Shown piece by piece: positions 41,417 to 49,976 of a DNA stretch of 64,000 nucleotides. The stretch spans positions 1,364,001-1,428,000 of the forward strand of contig NZ_JAPEQG010000001.1 of the NCBI RefSeq assembly GCF_026339735.1, given 5' to 3'. Source of the stretch: Streptomyces sp. NBC_01669. GTDB taxonomy: Bacteria; Actinomycetota; Actinomycetes; Streptomycetales; Streptomycetaceae. The translations under genes and the position numbers were made by a program. How positions within the stretch are numbered: the first letter of the stretch is position 1; the number at the start of each line of letters is the position of its first letter. Under the pieces are notes generated by a model. It worked only from the letters and a program-made list of their open reading frames with translations. It was not told where the DNA came from and ran no database searches.

Positions 41417-42379
41417 ATGAGCGACACACGGGCAGAGGTGACGGGGCGGGCGGACGTGCCGGACGTGATCGTGGTGGGGGGTGGGATCAGCGGGCTGACC
41501 ACAGCCCTGGTGCTGGCCGAGCGCGGCCACCGGGTGCGGGTCTGGTCCCGGGAGCCGGCCGCGGCGACGACGTCGGCAGTGGCGGGGGCGTTGTGGTGGC
41601 CGTACCGGATCGAGCCGGAGGAGCTGGTCGGCGGCTGGTCGCTGACCTCGCTCCGGAGATATGAGGAGTTGGCCGGGCGCCCGGACGAGACGGGGGTGCG
41701 GCTGATCCCCGGTCTGCACGGGGGCGAGCGGCTCGTCGCTCTCGGGTCGTGGACAGGGCAGCTGAAGGACGTGGCGGAGGTCGCGGAGGGGCTGCGGGTC
41801 CGGCTGCCGCTGATCGACATGCCGGTCCATCTTCACTGGCTGGAGCGGCAGTTGGTGGCGGCCGGCGGCGCTGTCGAGCGGCGTACGGTCGCCTCGTTCG
41901 ACGAAGCCGCCGCGGAGGCGGCGACGGTGGTCAACTGCACCGGTCTCGCGGCGCGCGAGCTGGTCCCCGATGCCGGGGTGCGCCCGGTGCGCGGCCAGCT
42001 GGTGCTGGTGGAGAACCCGGGGATCGAGGAGTGGTTCACCGAGGCGGACCCGGTGTCGGACGCGACGACGTACTTCTTCCCACAGCCCGGGAGGCTGGTT
42101 CTCGGCGGCACGGCCGAGGTGGGTAACTGGAGCACGGTGCCCGACCCCCGGACCGCCGAGGAGATCGTGGCCCGGTGTGCCCGGATCCGGCCGGAGATCG
42201 CGGGGGCCCGGGTCATCGGGCACCGGGTGGGTCTGCGTCCCGCGCGTGACGCCGGTGTGCGGATCGGGGTCGAACCACTGCCGGGCGGCGGGCGGTTGGT
42301 GCACAACTACGGGCACGGGGGTGCGGGGGTGACGGTGGCCCTGGGCTGCGCGCGGGCGGCGGCCGATCTCCTCTCCTGA
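41417..42379 (+). CDS. FAD-dependent D-amino-acid oxidase
   Basis: A 320-residue flavoprotein of the DAAO family. The N-terminal FAD motif is VVGGGISGLTTALVLAERGH; TTSAVAGALWWPYR and the C-terminal HNYGHGGAGVTVALG are hallmark DAAO segments that hold the flavin and active site. VNCTGLAARELV and RPVRGQLVLV are also conserved. It oxidises D-amino acids to keto acids, ammonia and hydrogen peroxide. It is cytoplasmic, probably leaderless, and ended by a hairpin 24 bp after the stop. It is divergent from the uncharacterised CxxC protein. Confidence 0.92.
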   Translation: MSDTRAEVTGRADVPDVIVVGGGISGLTTALVLAERGHRVRVWSREPAAATTSAVAGALWWPYRIEPEELVGGWSLTSLRRYEELAGRPDETGVRLIPGLHGGERLVALGSWTGQLKDVAEVAEGLRVRLPLIDMPVHLHWLERQLVAAGGAVERRTVASFDEAAAEAATVVNCTGLAARELVPDAGVRPVRGQLVLVENPGIEEWFTEADPVSDATTYFFPQPGRLVLGGTAEVGNWSTVPDPRTAEEIVARCARIRPEIAGARVIGHRVGLRPARDAGVRIGVEPLPGGGRLVHNYGHGGAGVTVALGCARAAADLLS

Positions 42380-42402
42380 AGCGGGCCGCGGGGCGGAGGG
42401 CG

Positions 42403-42451
42403 CGGGCGGCCGGGCAGATCCGCCGTTACCGGCAGATCCCCCGGCCGCCCG
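42403..42451. terminator. Terminator between D-amino-acid oxidase and M14 peptidase genes
   Basis: Arms CGGGCGGCCGGG (42403-42414) and CCCGGCCGCCCG (42440-42451), perfectly complementary over 12 bp with a 25-base loop, between convergent genes. Confidence 0.7.
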
Positions 42452-42546
42452 TCCTCTGTTCGTCCTGCGACACGAGTGGCACCTTTCACGGAAGCCGAGT
42501 TCCGCTCTCCGTAGGCAGTACCACACGCATCACATGGTTCACGTGA

Positions 42547-43839
42547 TCAACAAGCCGTATCGGGTTGACCGTTTGTGAGGTGATATGTCGCCCGCTCGTC
42601 CAGGAGGAGCGGGATCAGGTTCCGGGCCGACTGCCGCAACGGTACGTACGCTCCGTCACCGTCGGGCCGGGAGGTGACGCCGTGCAGGGCGAGTTCGTCC
42701 TTGACGTCGGCGAACTGCTCGGCGCTCAGGCGGTAGCCGCACGGCGGATCCTGGAGGATCTTGACGGGTTCGGCCGGTTCGTTGTCCGCGCCCCCGAGGT
42801 AGACGGGACCGCGGTCGGCGTACCCGGCCGCACGGGACGCGGCGGTGGCGGCGCCGATGGGACCACGTCGTTCGTCGGTGAAGCGGAACAGACCGTCGAG
42901 CGCGACGAGTTGCGAGTCGACGCGGCGCCGGCTGTTGAGGGCGGGGTCGGCCTTCTCGGCGTCGGTGAGCGCATCGACGCGGGACTCGATGAGCAGGCCG
43001 ACCGCGTGCTTGATGCCCGAGGTGTTGCGCAGGATGCGCTCCTGTCCGTCACCCGCCGTCTGCTTGATCGGGTCTCCGGTGACCGGGTCGGTCCAGATCC
43101 CGTAGAGACCGCTGCTGTAGCCGGCGTCCTTGGCGGTGGGCCGCACGTACTGTTCCGCCAGGGTCTGCGATTCGTTGTGCACCCGGTCGGTGGCGTTGAG
43201 GTTGCGGGGCCACAGGACGAACAGGTCCTTGTCGTAGTACGGCGGGGTGGCACCGTACTCGTGCAGGTCGTAGATCACCTCGGGCTTCCGGTCGCGGATG
43301 ACCCCTGCCATGGCGCGCGCCTCGGCGGTCTGCAGGGCGATGTGGTCGCGGTTGATGTCGACGCCGTCGGAGTTGCCCCGGGTGTTCGCGGCGCGCCCGT
43401 CGGGGTTGGCGGTGGGCACCACGAGGACATCGGTGTGCGAGAGGAAGGTGCGGGTCGCCCGGTCGTCGGCGTACGCGAGATCGCGGATGGTGGTCAGACA
43501 CGCCTCGCGGCCGGACGGCTCGTTGCCGTGCTGACTGCAGATCAGCAGGACCGTGGTGGCCGCGGGACCGTGGTTGCCGATGCGGACGAGCTGGAGCGGG
43601 CGGCCCTGTTTCGTCGTGCCGATCCGGTCGACGGAGACCCGGTCGCTGCCCCGGTCGACGGCGGCGAGGAAGGACTGCTCCTCGGGCTGGCCGGTCCAGT
43701 GGGCCCCGTTGCTGGTTTCGAAGCCGGTACGGGGCGGGGTGTGCGCGGCCTCGGCCGGCGCGGCGACCAGGGGGACGGCCAGCGCCGTCGCGACGACGGC
43801 GATGGCGAGGTTGCGGGCGAGCGGGATACGGGGTGTCAT
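42547..43839 (-). CDS. Secreted M14-family zinc carboxypeptidase
   Basis: A 430-residue secreted peptidase. Residues 1-31 form a Sec signal peptide ([18 protein letters not shown], then AEA-AH cleavage). Zinc motif HxxE is in [14 protein letters not shown]; the third zinc ligand is probably the His in IYDLHEYG. The Asn-Arg substrate site is in GVDINRDH, and the catalytic Glu is likely in LLIESRVDA. Acts outside the cell on peptide C-termini. Its ATG overlaps the stop of the upstream S15 peptidase by 4 bp, so the two secreted peptidases are one operon. Confidence 0.92.
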   Translation of the reverse strand: MTPRIPLARNLAIAVVATALAVPLVAAPAEAAHTPPRTGFETSNGAHWTGQPEEQSFLAAVDRGSDRVSVDRIGTTKQGRPLQLVRIGNHGPAATTVLLICSQHGNEPSGREACLTTIRDLAYADDRATRTFLSHTDVLVVPTANPDGRAANTRGNSDGVDINRDHIALQTAEARAMAGVIRDRKPEVIYDLHEYGATPPYYDKDLFVLWPRNLNATDRVHNESQTLAEQYVRPTAKDAGYSSGLYGIWTDPVTGDPIKQTAGDGQERILRNTSGIKHAVGLLIESRVDALTDAEKADPALNSRRRVDSQLVALDGLFRFTDERRGPIGAATAASRAAGYADRGPVYLGGADNEPAEPVKILQDPPCGYRLSAEQFADVKDELALHGVTSRPDGDGAYVPLRQSARNLIPLLLDERATYHLTNGQPDTAC

Positions 43840-45815
43840 GAGCGGCTGCCTCCCGGGATACGGAGTGCGGGACGCGGCGGTGCCACGCCTTCGGGACGGG
43901 ATGCGTGGGGGGTGGCTACCGCGTGCGCGGGGCCCGCGGTGGCGCGTACGAACGCTGCGGCGCCGCCGACGAACGGCAGCTTCGCGGACGTGCGCGCCAG
44001 ATCGAGGGTGAGCGTGGGGGTGGAGGCCGGCGGGTCGATGAGGTCCCGGTCGGTGCCCGCGACGATCAGGGCGAGGCGGTGTCCGGCCGGCACCACGTGA
44101 TCGCTCGCGGCCAGATCGACCGTGATCGTGTAGCGCTTGCCCGGGGTGAGCGGGCGGCCCTTGCCTGCGGAGGCGTACGTACCGAGGTCGGCCCAGCCGC
44201 GGCTGAAGACGGTCCGGTCGACGGCGGCGGTCCTGGCCGTCGTCTCCTTGAAGCAGGAGCTGTCGCCTGCCGTGCTCGCACCCCAGCAGGTACGGTCGAC
44301 GAGGGTTCTGATGCCTTCGCCGGATGCGCCGTAGTCCCGGATGGTGTCGGGGCCGACATCGACGAGGACGGCCGAGAGATGGGCGGTCGAGGTGGTCGGG
44401 GTCGCGGTGACGGTCACCTTCGACGAGCCGGAGAGCCGCAGGTCGTGGGCGAGCGGCGCGGTGAGGAACCCGGCCTTGGCGTCCGTGGACCGGTCCAGGT
44501 CGGCGGCCCAGTCCGTCTCGCTCTGCTTCGGGTCGTCGGTGAACGTCTCGGTGGCGCCGGGTCGGGCGGTCCTCCGGGTGAGGGTGCCGACGCCGGGTGC
44601 GGTGCCGGTGCCGGGGCGCACGGTGGTGGCGGCGGTGGTGCGTGGCGGCCAGACCTTGTCGGTGGACCATTGGTCGGGGTGGCGTTCGATGTCGGCCATC
44701 GGTGCGCGGTCGATGCCGTTGTCGTAACCGAGGAGGTAGTGGTCGAACCACCGGTGCAGCGTGTCGACCCACTCGGCGCGCCGGTAGTCGAACGGGTCGA
44801 CATGACCGGTCTGGGAGAGCCAGATCTTGCGCTCCACACCTTGGGCGGCAAGGGCGTCCCACCACTGGCCGAGGTGCTTGGTGCGGACGTTGAGGTCCTG
44901 CATCCCGTGCACGGCGAAGACGCTGGCCTTCACCTTGCGGGCGTCCTTCACGTAGTCGCGCTCGCTCCAGAGCTTCGTCCAGTCGCCGGTACGGGGCGCC
45001 TCGTCGACGAGTTTCTGCTGCACGGCTGCGCAGCGCGCCCGCGCCTCGGGGCTCTCGACATAGTCGGAGAGCCATTCGGGGCCACCGTCGTAGAGGGGGG
45101 CGCCCTGGGCGAAGTAGTAGTCGTACCAGGAGGAGATGGAACCGATCGGGACGATGGTCCGCAGCCCGTCGACTCCGGTCGCCGCCACACCGTTGGCGAT
45201 GGTGCCGTCGTAGCTCTTGCCGATCATGCCGGTGCGGCCGTTGGACCAGCGTGCCGTGGTGCGTTCGGTGCCGGTGCGGGTGGTGTATCCGCGGGCCCGG
45301 CCGTTCAGCCAGTCGATGACGGCCGTCGCGGACTGGATGTCGGAGCGGCCACCGACGTCGACGCAGCCGTCGGAGCGATTGGTACCGGCCAGATCCACGG
45401 CGACGAAGGCATAGCCGCGCGGCACGAAGTAGTTGTCGTAGTAGAGCGGGAACTGGACGGGGTCGCCGTTGGTGTCGTAGGTCTTCAACTGGCTCTCGTT
45501 GCCCCGCCCGCAGCACGAGTAGTACGGGCTGGCGTCCATGATCACGGGTATCTTCCGGCCCTGTTGCGCGGGTTCGCGCGGCCGGACGATGTCGACGGCG
45601 ACGCGGTCGCTCTTTCCGTTTCCGTCGCCGTCCAGTCCGGTGTCCACCCAGACGGACTCACGGACGGCGTTCCCGTACGAGTAGACGGCTCTGCTCTCCC
45701 GCGGGCTCGCGCCCTGTGCACCTGCCGGTGAGAGCAGGACGGTCATCAGGGCGGCCGAGGCCGCCACCACCAGCGATCTGTACGTCAAGCGGGTGCTCCG
45801 CGCACGTATCGGCAT
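43836..45815 (-). CDS. Secreted Xaa-Pro dipeptidyl-peptidase (S15/CocE type)
   Basis: A 659-residue serine hydrolase. The signal peptide is [20 protein letters not shown] followed by a hydrophobic core and GAQGA cleavage region. Catalytic Ser is in [13 protein letters not shown], Asp in [11 protein letters not shown], His in [14 protein letters not shown]. The oxyanion Tyr region is [14 protein letters not shown]. The C-terminal third is the beta-jelly-roll X-Pro_dipep_C domain. It releases Xaa-Pro dipeptides from extracellular peptides and pairs with the M14 carboxypeptidase that overlaps its stop. The ATG is 20 bp from a short region with an inverted repeat. Confidence 0.92.
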   Translation of the reverse strand: MPIRARSTRLTYRSLVVAASAALMTVLLSPAGAQGASPRESRAVYSYGNAVRESVWVDTGLDGDGNGKSDRVAVDIVRPREPAQQGRKIPVIMDASPYYSCCGRGNESQLKTYDTNGDPVQFPLYYDNYFVPRGYAFVAVDLAGTNRSDGCVDVGGRSDIQSATAVIDWLNGRARGYTTRTGTERTTARWSNGRTGMIGKSYDGTIANGVAATGVDGLRTIVPIGSISSWYDYYFAQGAPLYDGGPEWLSDYVESPEARARCAAVQQKLVDEAPRTGDWTKLWSERDYVKDARKVKASVFAVHGMQDLNVRTKHLGQWWDALAAQGVERKIWLSQTGHVDPFDYRRAEWVDTLHRWFDHYLLGYDNGIDRAPMADIERHPDQWSTDKVWPPRTTAATTVRPGTGTAPGVGTLTRRTARPGATETFTDDPKQSETDWAADLDRSTDAKAGFLTAPLAHDLRLSGSSKVTVTATPTTSTAHLSAVLVDVGPDTIRDYGASGEGIRTLVDRTCWGASTAGDSSCFKETTARTAAVDRTVFSRGWADLGTYASAGKGRPLTPGKRYTITVDLAASDHVVPAGHRLALIVAGTDRDLIDPPASTPTLTLDLARTSAKLPFVGGAAAFVRATAGPAHAVATPHASRPEGVAPPRPALRIPGGSRS

Positions 45816-45863
45816 CTGCGGACGGTACCCCGGTCAACTCCTGCGCAACAGGGGGCGATCACA

Positions 45864-45904
45864 GGCCGATGTGACGGACAGGCAGTCAAGGTGCCACATC
45901 GGCC
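45864..45904. repeat. Inverted repeat in the S15 / M1-remnant intergenic region
   Basis: GGCCGATGTG (45864-45873) and CACATCGGCC (45895-45904) are perfect 10-bp complements 21 bases apart, between divergent starts. It may be an operator for the secreted peptidase operon. Confidence 0.4.
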
Positions 45905-46004
45905 GAATGGCGATCGTGTGACAGCTGTGGCCGTGGACACGACCAGGACAGGGGACGCTGAACAGGGTCGAAAAGATCATCCGCCCCGAAGACGTGGAGC
46001 ATTC

Positions 46005-46199
46005 GTGCACCGCAGACTCATCGTCCCGAGCGCACTCGCGGCCTTCCTGCTGCCGGCGATCCCGGCATCGGCCGCCGAAGGCGCCGCGGGCGCCCCGGGT
46101 ATCGGCGACCCCTACTACCCGGCCGGCGGCGACGGCGGCTACGACGTGTCCCACTACGACCTGCGGCTGAAGTACGAGCCGATCCACGACCGGGACTGA
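46005..46199 (+). pseudogene. Truncated N-terminus of an M1-family metallopeptidase
   Basis: A GTG start with GGAG upstream gives 64 residues: a signal peptide (LIVPSALAAFLLPAIPASAA) and the opening of secreted M1 aminopeptidases (GDPYYPAGGDGGYDVSHYD, then LRLKYEP). The frame then ends IHDRD-stop. A full enzyme would run for about 450 more residues with HEXXH; none is found downstream, where a terminator and a LacI gene follow at once. The gene has lost nearly all of its body by deletion, yet keeps start, ribosome site and terminator. It could still yield a short secreted peptide. Confidence 0.7.
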
Positions 46200-46216
46200 C
46201 CCACAGGGCCACTGTC

Positions 46217-46250
46217 GGCGCCGTCACGCCCGGGCGGGGGTGACGGCGCC
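46217..46250 (+). terminator. Terminator after the M1 remnant
   Basis: Perfect 11-bp stem GGCGCCGTCAC (46217-46227) with GTGACGGCGCC (46240-46250). Possibly the original terminator of the intact peptidase gene. Confidence 0.75.
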
Positions 46251-46328
46251 GGATAGGCTGGCGGGGTTCGTGCTGGTCCGCCAGCCCCGGCCGCTCGCGG
46301 CCGGTCCCGTGCGCCCGAGGAGCGTCCC

Positions 46329-47372
46329 TTGCCCGGTCCGAGCCCCGATTCCGCTCGCGATGTCCGTCCCACGCTGGAGGCCGTGGCGGCCCTCGCCGGG
46401 GTCTCCAGGGCGACGGCCTCCCGGGTCGTGAACGGCGGGGCGGGGGTGCGCCGGCCGCTGGTGGACCAGGTCCGCAAGGCGGTCGAGGAGCTCGGCTACA
46501 TACCGAACCATGCGGCACGGACCCTGGTCACGCGGCGCAACGGCGCGGTCGCCGTGATCATCGACGAGCCGGAGTTCCGGATCTTCTCCGACCCGTTCTT
46601 CTCCCGCCAGATCCGCGGAATCAGCCGTGAACTGAATGTGTTCGACGCCCAGTTGGTGCTGCTCCTGGTGGAGGGCAGCGGCGACTTCGACCGGGTCACC
46701 CGCTATCTGGCCGGGGGCCATGTGGACGGTGTGCTGGCATTCTCGCTGCACACCGACGACGAACTTCCCGCGATCATCCGCCGGTTCCGGGTCCCCACGG
46801 TCTACGGCGGCCGCCCCGGCACGACGGGCGCCGCGTCGGAACATGCCGTCCCCTACGTGGACTGCGACAACCGTGGGGGGGCCATCGAGGCCGTACGCCA
46901 TCTGGTCTCCCTCGGCCGGCAGCGGATCGCGCACATTGCGGGTCCCCGCGACCAGACGTCGGCGCTCGACCGGATCGACGGCTACCTCGAGGTACTGCCG
47001 GACGCCGATCCGTCCCTGGTCGCGGACGGTGACTTCACCACCGAGGGCGGCGCCCGCGCGATGGCCGAGCTGCTGGCGCGCCACCCCGACCTCGACGCAG
47101 TGTTCGCGTCCAACGACCTGATGGCGTCCGGCGCCCTGCGGGTGCTGGGCGAGCACGGCCGACGGGTGCCGGAGGATGTGGCACTGGTGGGCTTCGACGA
47201 CATGGAGCAGGTCGCCGAGGCGACCGATCCGCCGTTGACGACGGTCCGTCAGGACGTAGAGGGCATGGGGCGGTTGATGGTTCGTCTGCTGATGCAGCGG
47301 CTGGACGGCGAGGGAGAGGAGCCCGATTCGGTGATCACGCCGACCGAGCTCATCAAGCGGGCATCCGCCTGA
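46329..47372 (+). CDS. LacI-family transcriptional regulator
   Basis: A 347-residue regulator starting with TTG (GAGGAG six bases upstream). The HTH is TLEAVAALAGVSRATASRVVNG (residues about 15-36), with the hinge region ELGYIPNHAARTL. A periplasmic-binding-protein-like sensor domain follows, ending in the usual LTTVRQDVEGMGRLMVRLL. It senses a sugar or sugar-like ligand. No transporter or sugar operon is adjacent, so its target is elsewhere. TAGGCT at 46254-46259 may be its -10, giving a leader of about 65 bases. Confidence 0.92.
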   Translation: MPGPSPDSARDVRPTLEAVAALAGVSRATASRVVNGGAGVRRPLVDQVRKAVEELGYIPNHAARTLVTRRNGAVAVIIDEPEFRIFSDPFFSRQIRGISRELNVFDAQLVLLLVEGSGDFDRVTRYLAGGHVDGVLAFSLHTDDELPAIIRRFRVPTVYGGRPGTTGAASEHAVPYVDCDNRGGAIEAVRHLVSLGRQRIAHIAGPRDQTSALDRIDGYLEVLPDADPSLVADGDFTTEGGARAMAELLARHPDLDAVFASNDLMASGALRVLGEHGRRVPEDVALVGFDDMEQVAEATDPPLTTVRQDVEGMGRLMVRLLMQRLDGEGEEPDSVITPTELIKRASA

Positions 47373-47401
47373 GCAACACCACTCTGTGCCAAGCTCTGTT
47401 C

Positions 47402-48208
47402 ATGAATGATCCTTCTCGCTCACTTACCGACAGGCTGCAGACGGACCGGCCACACTCGGCCCGGGTATGGAACTACCTCCTCGGAGGCAAGGACAACTAC
47501 CCCGTCGACGCCGAGGCCGGCGACATGATCCTGCAGGCGTTTCCCGACTTCGCTCAGATCGCCCGGCTGCAACGGGCGTTCCTCGCCCGCGCGGTGCACT
47601 TCCTGACCGCGGAGGCCGGCATACGCCAGTTCCTCGATATCGGCACCGGCCTGCCCACCGCCAACAACACCCACGAGGTGGCTCAGCGGCTGGCGCCGGA
47701 GTGCCGGGTGGTGTACGTCGACAACGACCCGCTCGTACTGACCCACGCCCGCGCACTGCTCGCCGGCACCCCCGAGGGCGCGTGTGCGTACATCGACGCC
47801 GATGTGAGGGACGTCGACGCAATCCTCGAACAGGCGGCCAGAACACTGGACTTCAGTCGGCCGATCGGTCTGACGATGCTGGGAATCATGGGGCAGCTGC
47901 CCGACGAGGACGGTCCGGGGGCCATCGTCGACCGGCTCGTGGCCGCGCTGCCCTCGGGCAGCTACCTGGCGCTGAGCGACGGTACGAACACGAGCGAAAC
48001 GCTGAACACGGCCGTCAGGACGTACAACGCGAACTCGGCCAGCTCGTACCACCTGCGCAGTCCGGAACAGATCGCCGGCTTCTTCCACGGCCTGGACCTG
48101 GTCGACCCCGGCGTCGTCAGGACGGCGGCCTGGCGGCCCGATCCCGGCCAGCCGCAGGCTGATGCCGCACAGGGCCACGCGGCCAGCGGTGTCGGGCGCA
48201 AACCCTGA
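47402..48208 (+). CDS. SAM-dependent methyltransferase, SAV2177/DUF574 family
   Basis: A 268-residue protein of an actinobacterial family expanded in Streptomyces. Landmarks are SARVWNYLLGGKDNYPVD, FLDIGTGLPTANNTHEVA (SAM motif I), VVYVDNDPLVLTHARALL and IGLTMLGIMGQLPD. Members are annotated as S-adenosyl methyltransferases from fold; substrates are mostly unknown. It lies 29 bp after the LacI gene and may share its transcript. A perfect hairpin after the stop separates it from the convergent MpaB-type gene. No target can be suggested from the neighbourhood. Confidence 0.9.
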   Translation: MNDPSRSLTDRLQTDRPHSARVWNYLLGGKDNYPVDAEAGDMILQAFPDFAQIARLQRAFLARAVHFLTAEAGIRQFLDIGTGLPTANNTHEVAQRLAPECRVVYVDNDPLVLTHARALLAGTPEGACAYIDADVRDVDAILEQAARTLDFSRPIGLTMLGIMGQLPDEDGPGAIVDRLVAALPSGSYLALSDGTNTSETLNTAVRTYNANSASSYHLRSPEQIAGFFHGLDLVDPGVVRTAAWRPDPGQPQADAAQGHAASGVGRKP

Positions 48209-48232
48209 TCCGAACGCCTTGTCCCAAGGCCT

Positions 48233-48261
48233 GACGGGCGGCGCCGTCCACGCCGCCCGTC
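48233..48261. terminator. Terminator between methyltransferase and MpaB-type genes
   Basis: Perfect 11-bp stem GACGGGCGGCG (48233-48243) with CGCCGCCCGTC (48251-48261), 7-base loop, between convergent genes. Confidence 0.8.
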
Positions 48262-48276
48262 CACTCCGGAGGTGCT

Positions 48277-49158
48277 TCAGCGAGAAGCGCCCCGGACCGC
48301 TCTGCGGTGCCCCGCCCGCGCCTCGCGGGCGAACCGCAGATAGCGCAGCCGCTCAGGCAGCACGGGCACCACGACCCGGACGACACCGCAGAACCGCCGC
48401 AGCTTCCGCTCCTGCGCGTCCGTCCACTCCAGACCGATCGCCTCGCGCGCGTCCGGCGGCATCAGCCCGATGGTGATGAACCTGCGGAACCGGGCCAGTG
48501 GCGGGAACAGGACCGGCCACAAGGCCTTGAGCAGCCACCTGACCGGCAGCGGACCCCGGACCGGCGGCGGTACCGGCCGGTCCGTGGCGACCAGCTCCTC
48601 GACGACGACGGTCGCCTCGATCTCGTCGGCGAGCATCTTGCGGTAGTACGGCCAGAACTCCTCGATCGACTGCGGCATGTCCCGGTCGTGGATGCCGAGG
48701 ACCCGGCCGACCTGAAGCCATTCCCGGTACAGGGCCCGTTCCTGCGCCTCGGTGAGGGGGCGAACGAGATAGCGCGTGGCGTGCCGGTACACGGGGAAGC
48801 CGGTGGCGTGCACCCAGGCGTAGTTCTCCGGTGACAGCGCGTGGTAGCGGCGCCCTCGGCTGTCCGTGCCCTGGATGGTGCGATGCAGCTTCCGCAGCCT
48901 CCGCCCCTCCGAGGCTGCTTCCTCGCCCCCGTACACCCAGAGCTGGAGCGAGCGCAGAGACCGTTCGCCGCGCCCCCACGGGTCCGTACGGAACACCGAG
49001 TGCTCGTCGACACCCGCGCCGACCGCCGGGTGCGCGACCTGGAGGGTGAGGGCCGCGGGGAGCATCAGCAGGGCGCGGACGTCCCCGGCGAGGCTCCACA
49101 GCACTCCGCCGGGCGGCGGCGGCTCCGGGCCGCTCCCCCGGGGTTCTTCGCTGCTCAT
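48277..49158 (-). CDS. MpaB-family (DUF2236) oxygenase-like protein
   Basis: A 293-residue protein of the ER-bound oxygenase MpaB/latex-clearing-protein superfamily (DUF2236), probably haem-binding. Family features are MLPAALTLQVAHPAVGAGV near the N-terminus, HRTIQGTDSRGRRYHALSP, NYAWVHATGF and YREWLQVGRVLGI. The start is the ATG at 49158 with GGGAG seven bases upstream. The same frame stays open for another 86 codons to a GTG at 49416 with coding-like base use, so an N-terminal extension cannot be ruled out. Substrate unknown. Confidence 0.85.
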   Translation of the reverse strand: MSSEEPRGSGPEPPPPGGVLWSLAGDVRALLMLPAALTLQVAHPAVGAGVDEHSVFRTDPWGRGERSLRSLQLWVYGGEEAASEGRRLRKLHRTIQGTDSRGRRYHALSPENYAWVHATGFPVYRHATRYLVRPLTEAQERALYREWLQVGRVLGIHDRDMPQSIEEFWPYYRKMLADEIEATVVVEELVATDRPVPPPVRGPLPVRWLLKALWPVLFPPLARFRRFITIGLMPPDAREAIGLEWTDAQERKLRRFCGVVRVVVPVLPERLRYLRFAREARAGHRRAVRGASR

Positions 49159-49436
49159 GCGGGCGCTCCCAGCAGTCGGCGGGCGTGCGGATCGGTACCC
49201 GGTTGATGTGTCTTCCAGTATGCGATCTCCGGCGAGCGGCAGGGGCGGCGGGATCCGGCCCGGCAGCCGCGGCAACTCCTCGCCCTCCCCCTTCGGTGAA
49301 TCGGAGTGCTCGTCTATCCAGGCCAGGGTCTCGGGCGAGATGACGCCGGACTCCGGTCCGCTGTTCCGTACGGCCGGCCGCCGCAGCAGCTCTTCGCGGT
49401 CGCCCTCGAAGTGCACCAGCTTCCCGTGACGAGGGT

Positions 49437-49937
49437 TCAGCCACGGTGCGCGACGGGCCCCTCCCCGTAGTCGTACACCGTCACGGATATCCCCCGGCCC
49501 ACCAGCCGCTGCTCGATCAGCGGCTCGATCCGGGACCAACTGCCGCCCGAGAGACCGCAACCGATCCGTGGCATATGGACCGACGCCCCCAGCTCGACTG
49601 CCCGTTCGGCGACGAGGCCCAGCGCGGTGTCGATCGCCTCGTACCGTACGGGCACCCCCTTGCTGCCCGTACGCATTCCCCGCTGCCCCACCATGTTCGC
49701 CACCCACACGTACGGCCCCACCTGGACGAACTGCGCCGCGCCCAGGCCGAAGTCGTTGCCCGCGCGCTCCCGGTGCCAGCGCCGGTAGGCGGCCTCCGGT
49801 TCCGGCCAGCGGCGGGAGACGGCGAGGACGAACCCCTTGCCCCACCCGCCCAGGTCGTTGCAGACATGCGCGATCAGCTTGACGCCCTTGCCCTGTGGTG
49901 CGGTGGCGTCCCCCCGTACATACGTGATCTCCGACAT
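49437..49937 (-). CDS. Macro-domain (ADP-ribose-binding) protein
   Basis: A 166-residue stand-alone macro domain. The N-terminal strand YVRGDATAPQG is followed by the ligand loop AHVCNDLGGWGKGF, then MPRIGCGLSGGSW, which forms the phosphate loop in this fold. The pattern is nearest to the TARG1/ALC1-like branch, some of which remove ADP-ribose from proteins or DNA. No ADP-ribosyltransferase toxin is adjacent, so a toxin-antitoxin role is not indicated here. It is cytoplasmic. It lies between the MpaB-type gene and the acyl-CoA ligase gene, on the same strand as both. Confidence 0.9.
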   Translation of the reverse strand: MSEITYVRGDATAPQGKGVKLIAHVCNDLGGWGKGFVLAVSRRWPEPEAAYRRWHRERAGNDFGLGAAQFVQVGPYVWVANMVGQRGMRTGSKGVPVRYEAIDTALGLVAERAVELGASVHMPRIGCGLSGGSWSRIEPLIEQRLVGRGISVTVYDYGEGPVAHRG

Positions 49938-49976
49938 GACACCACCGTACGGACCACCACTGACAACCGACCGGGT

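Noticed and set aside
42547..45516. A 989-codon minus-strand frame covering both secreted peptidases
   Set aside because: Only its last 430 codons (the M14 peptidase) are real; the rest is an alternative frame of the S15 peptidase gene, shown by the signal peptide at 43839 and the catalytic motifs of S15 in the other frame.
49437..49937. DarT-DarG type toxin-antitoxin locus
   Set aside because: A macro-domain protein is present but no adjacent ADP-ribosyltransferase gene was found; neighbours are an acyl-CoA ligase and an MpaB-type gene.
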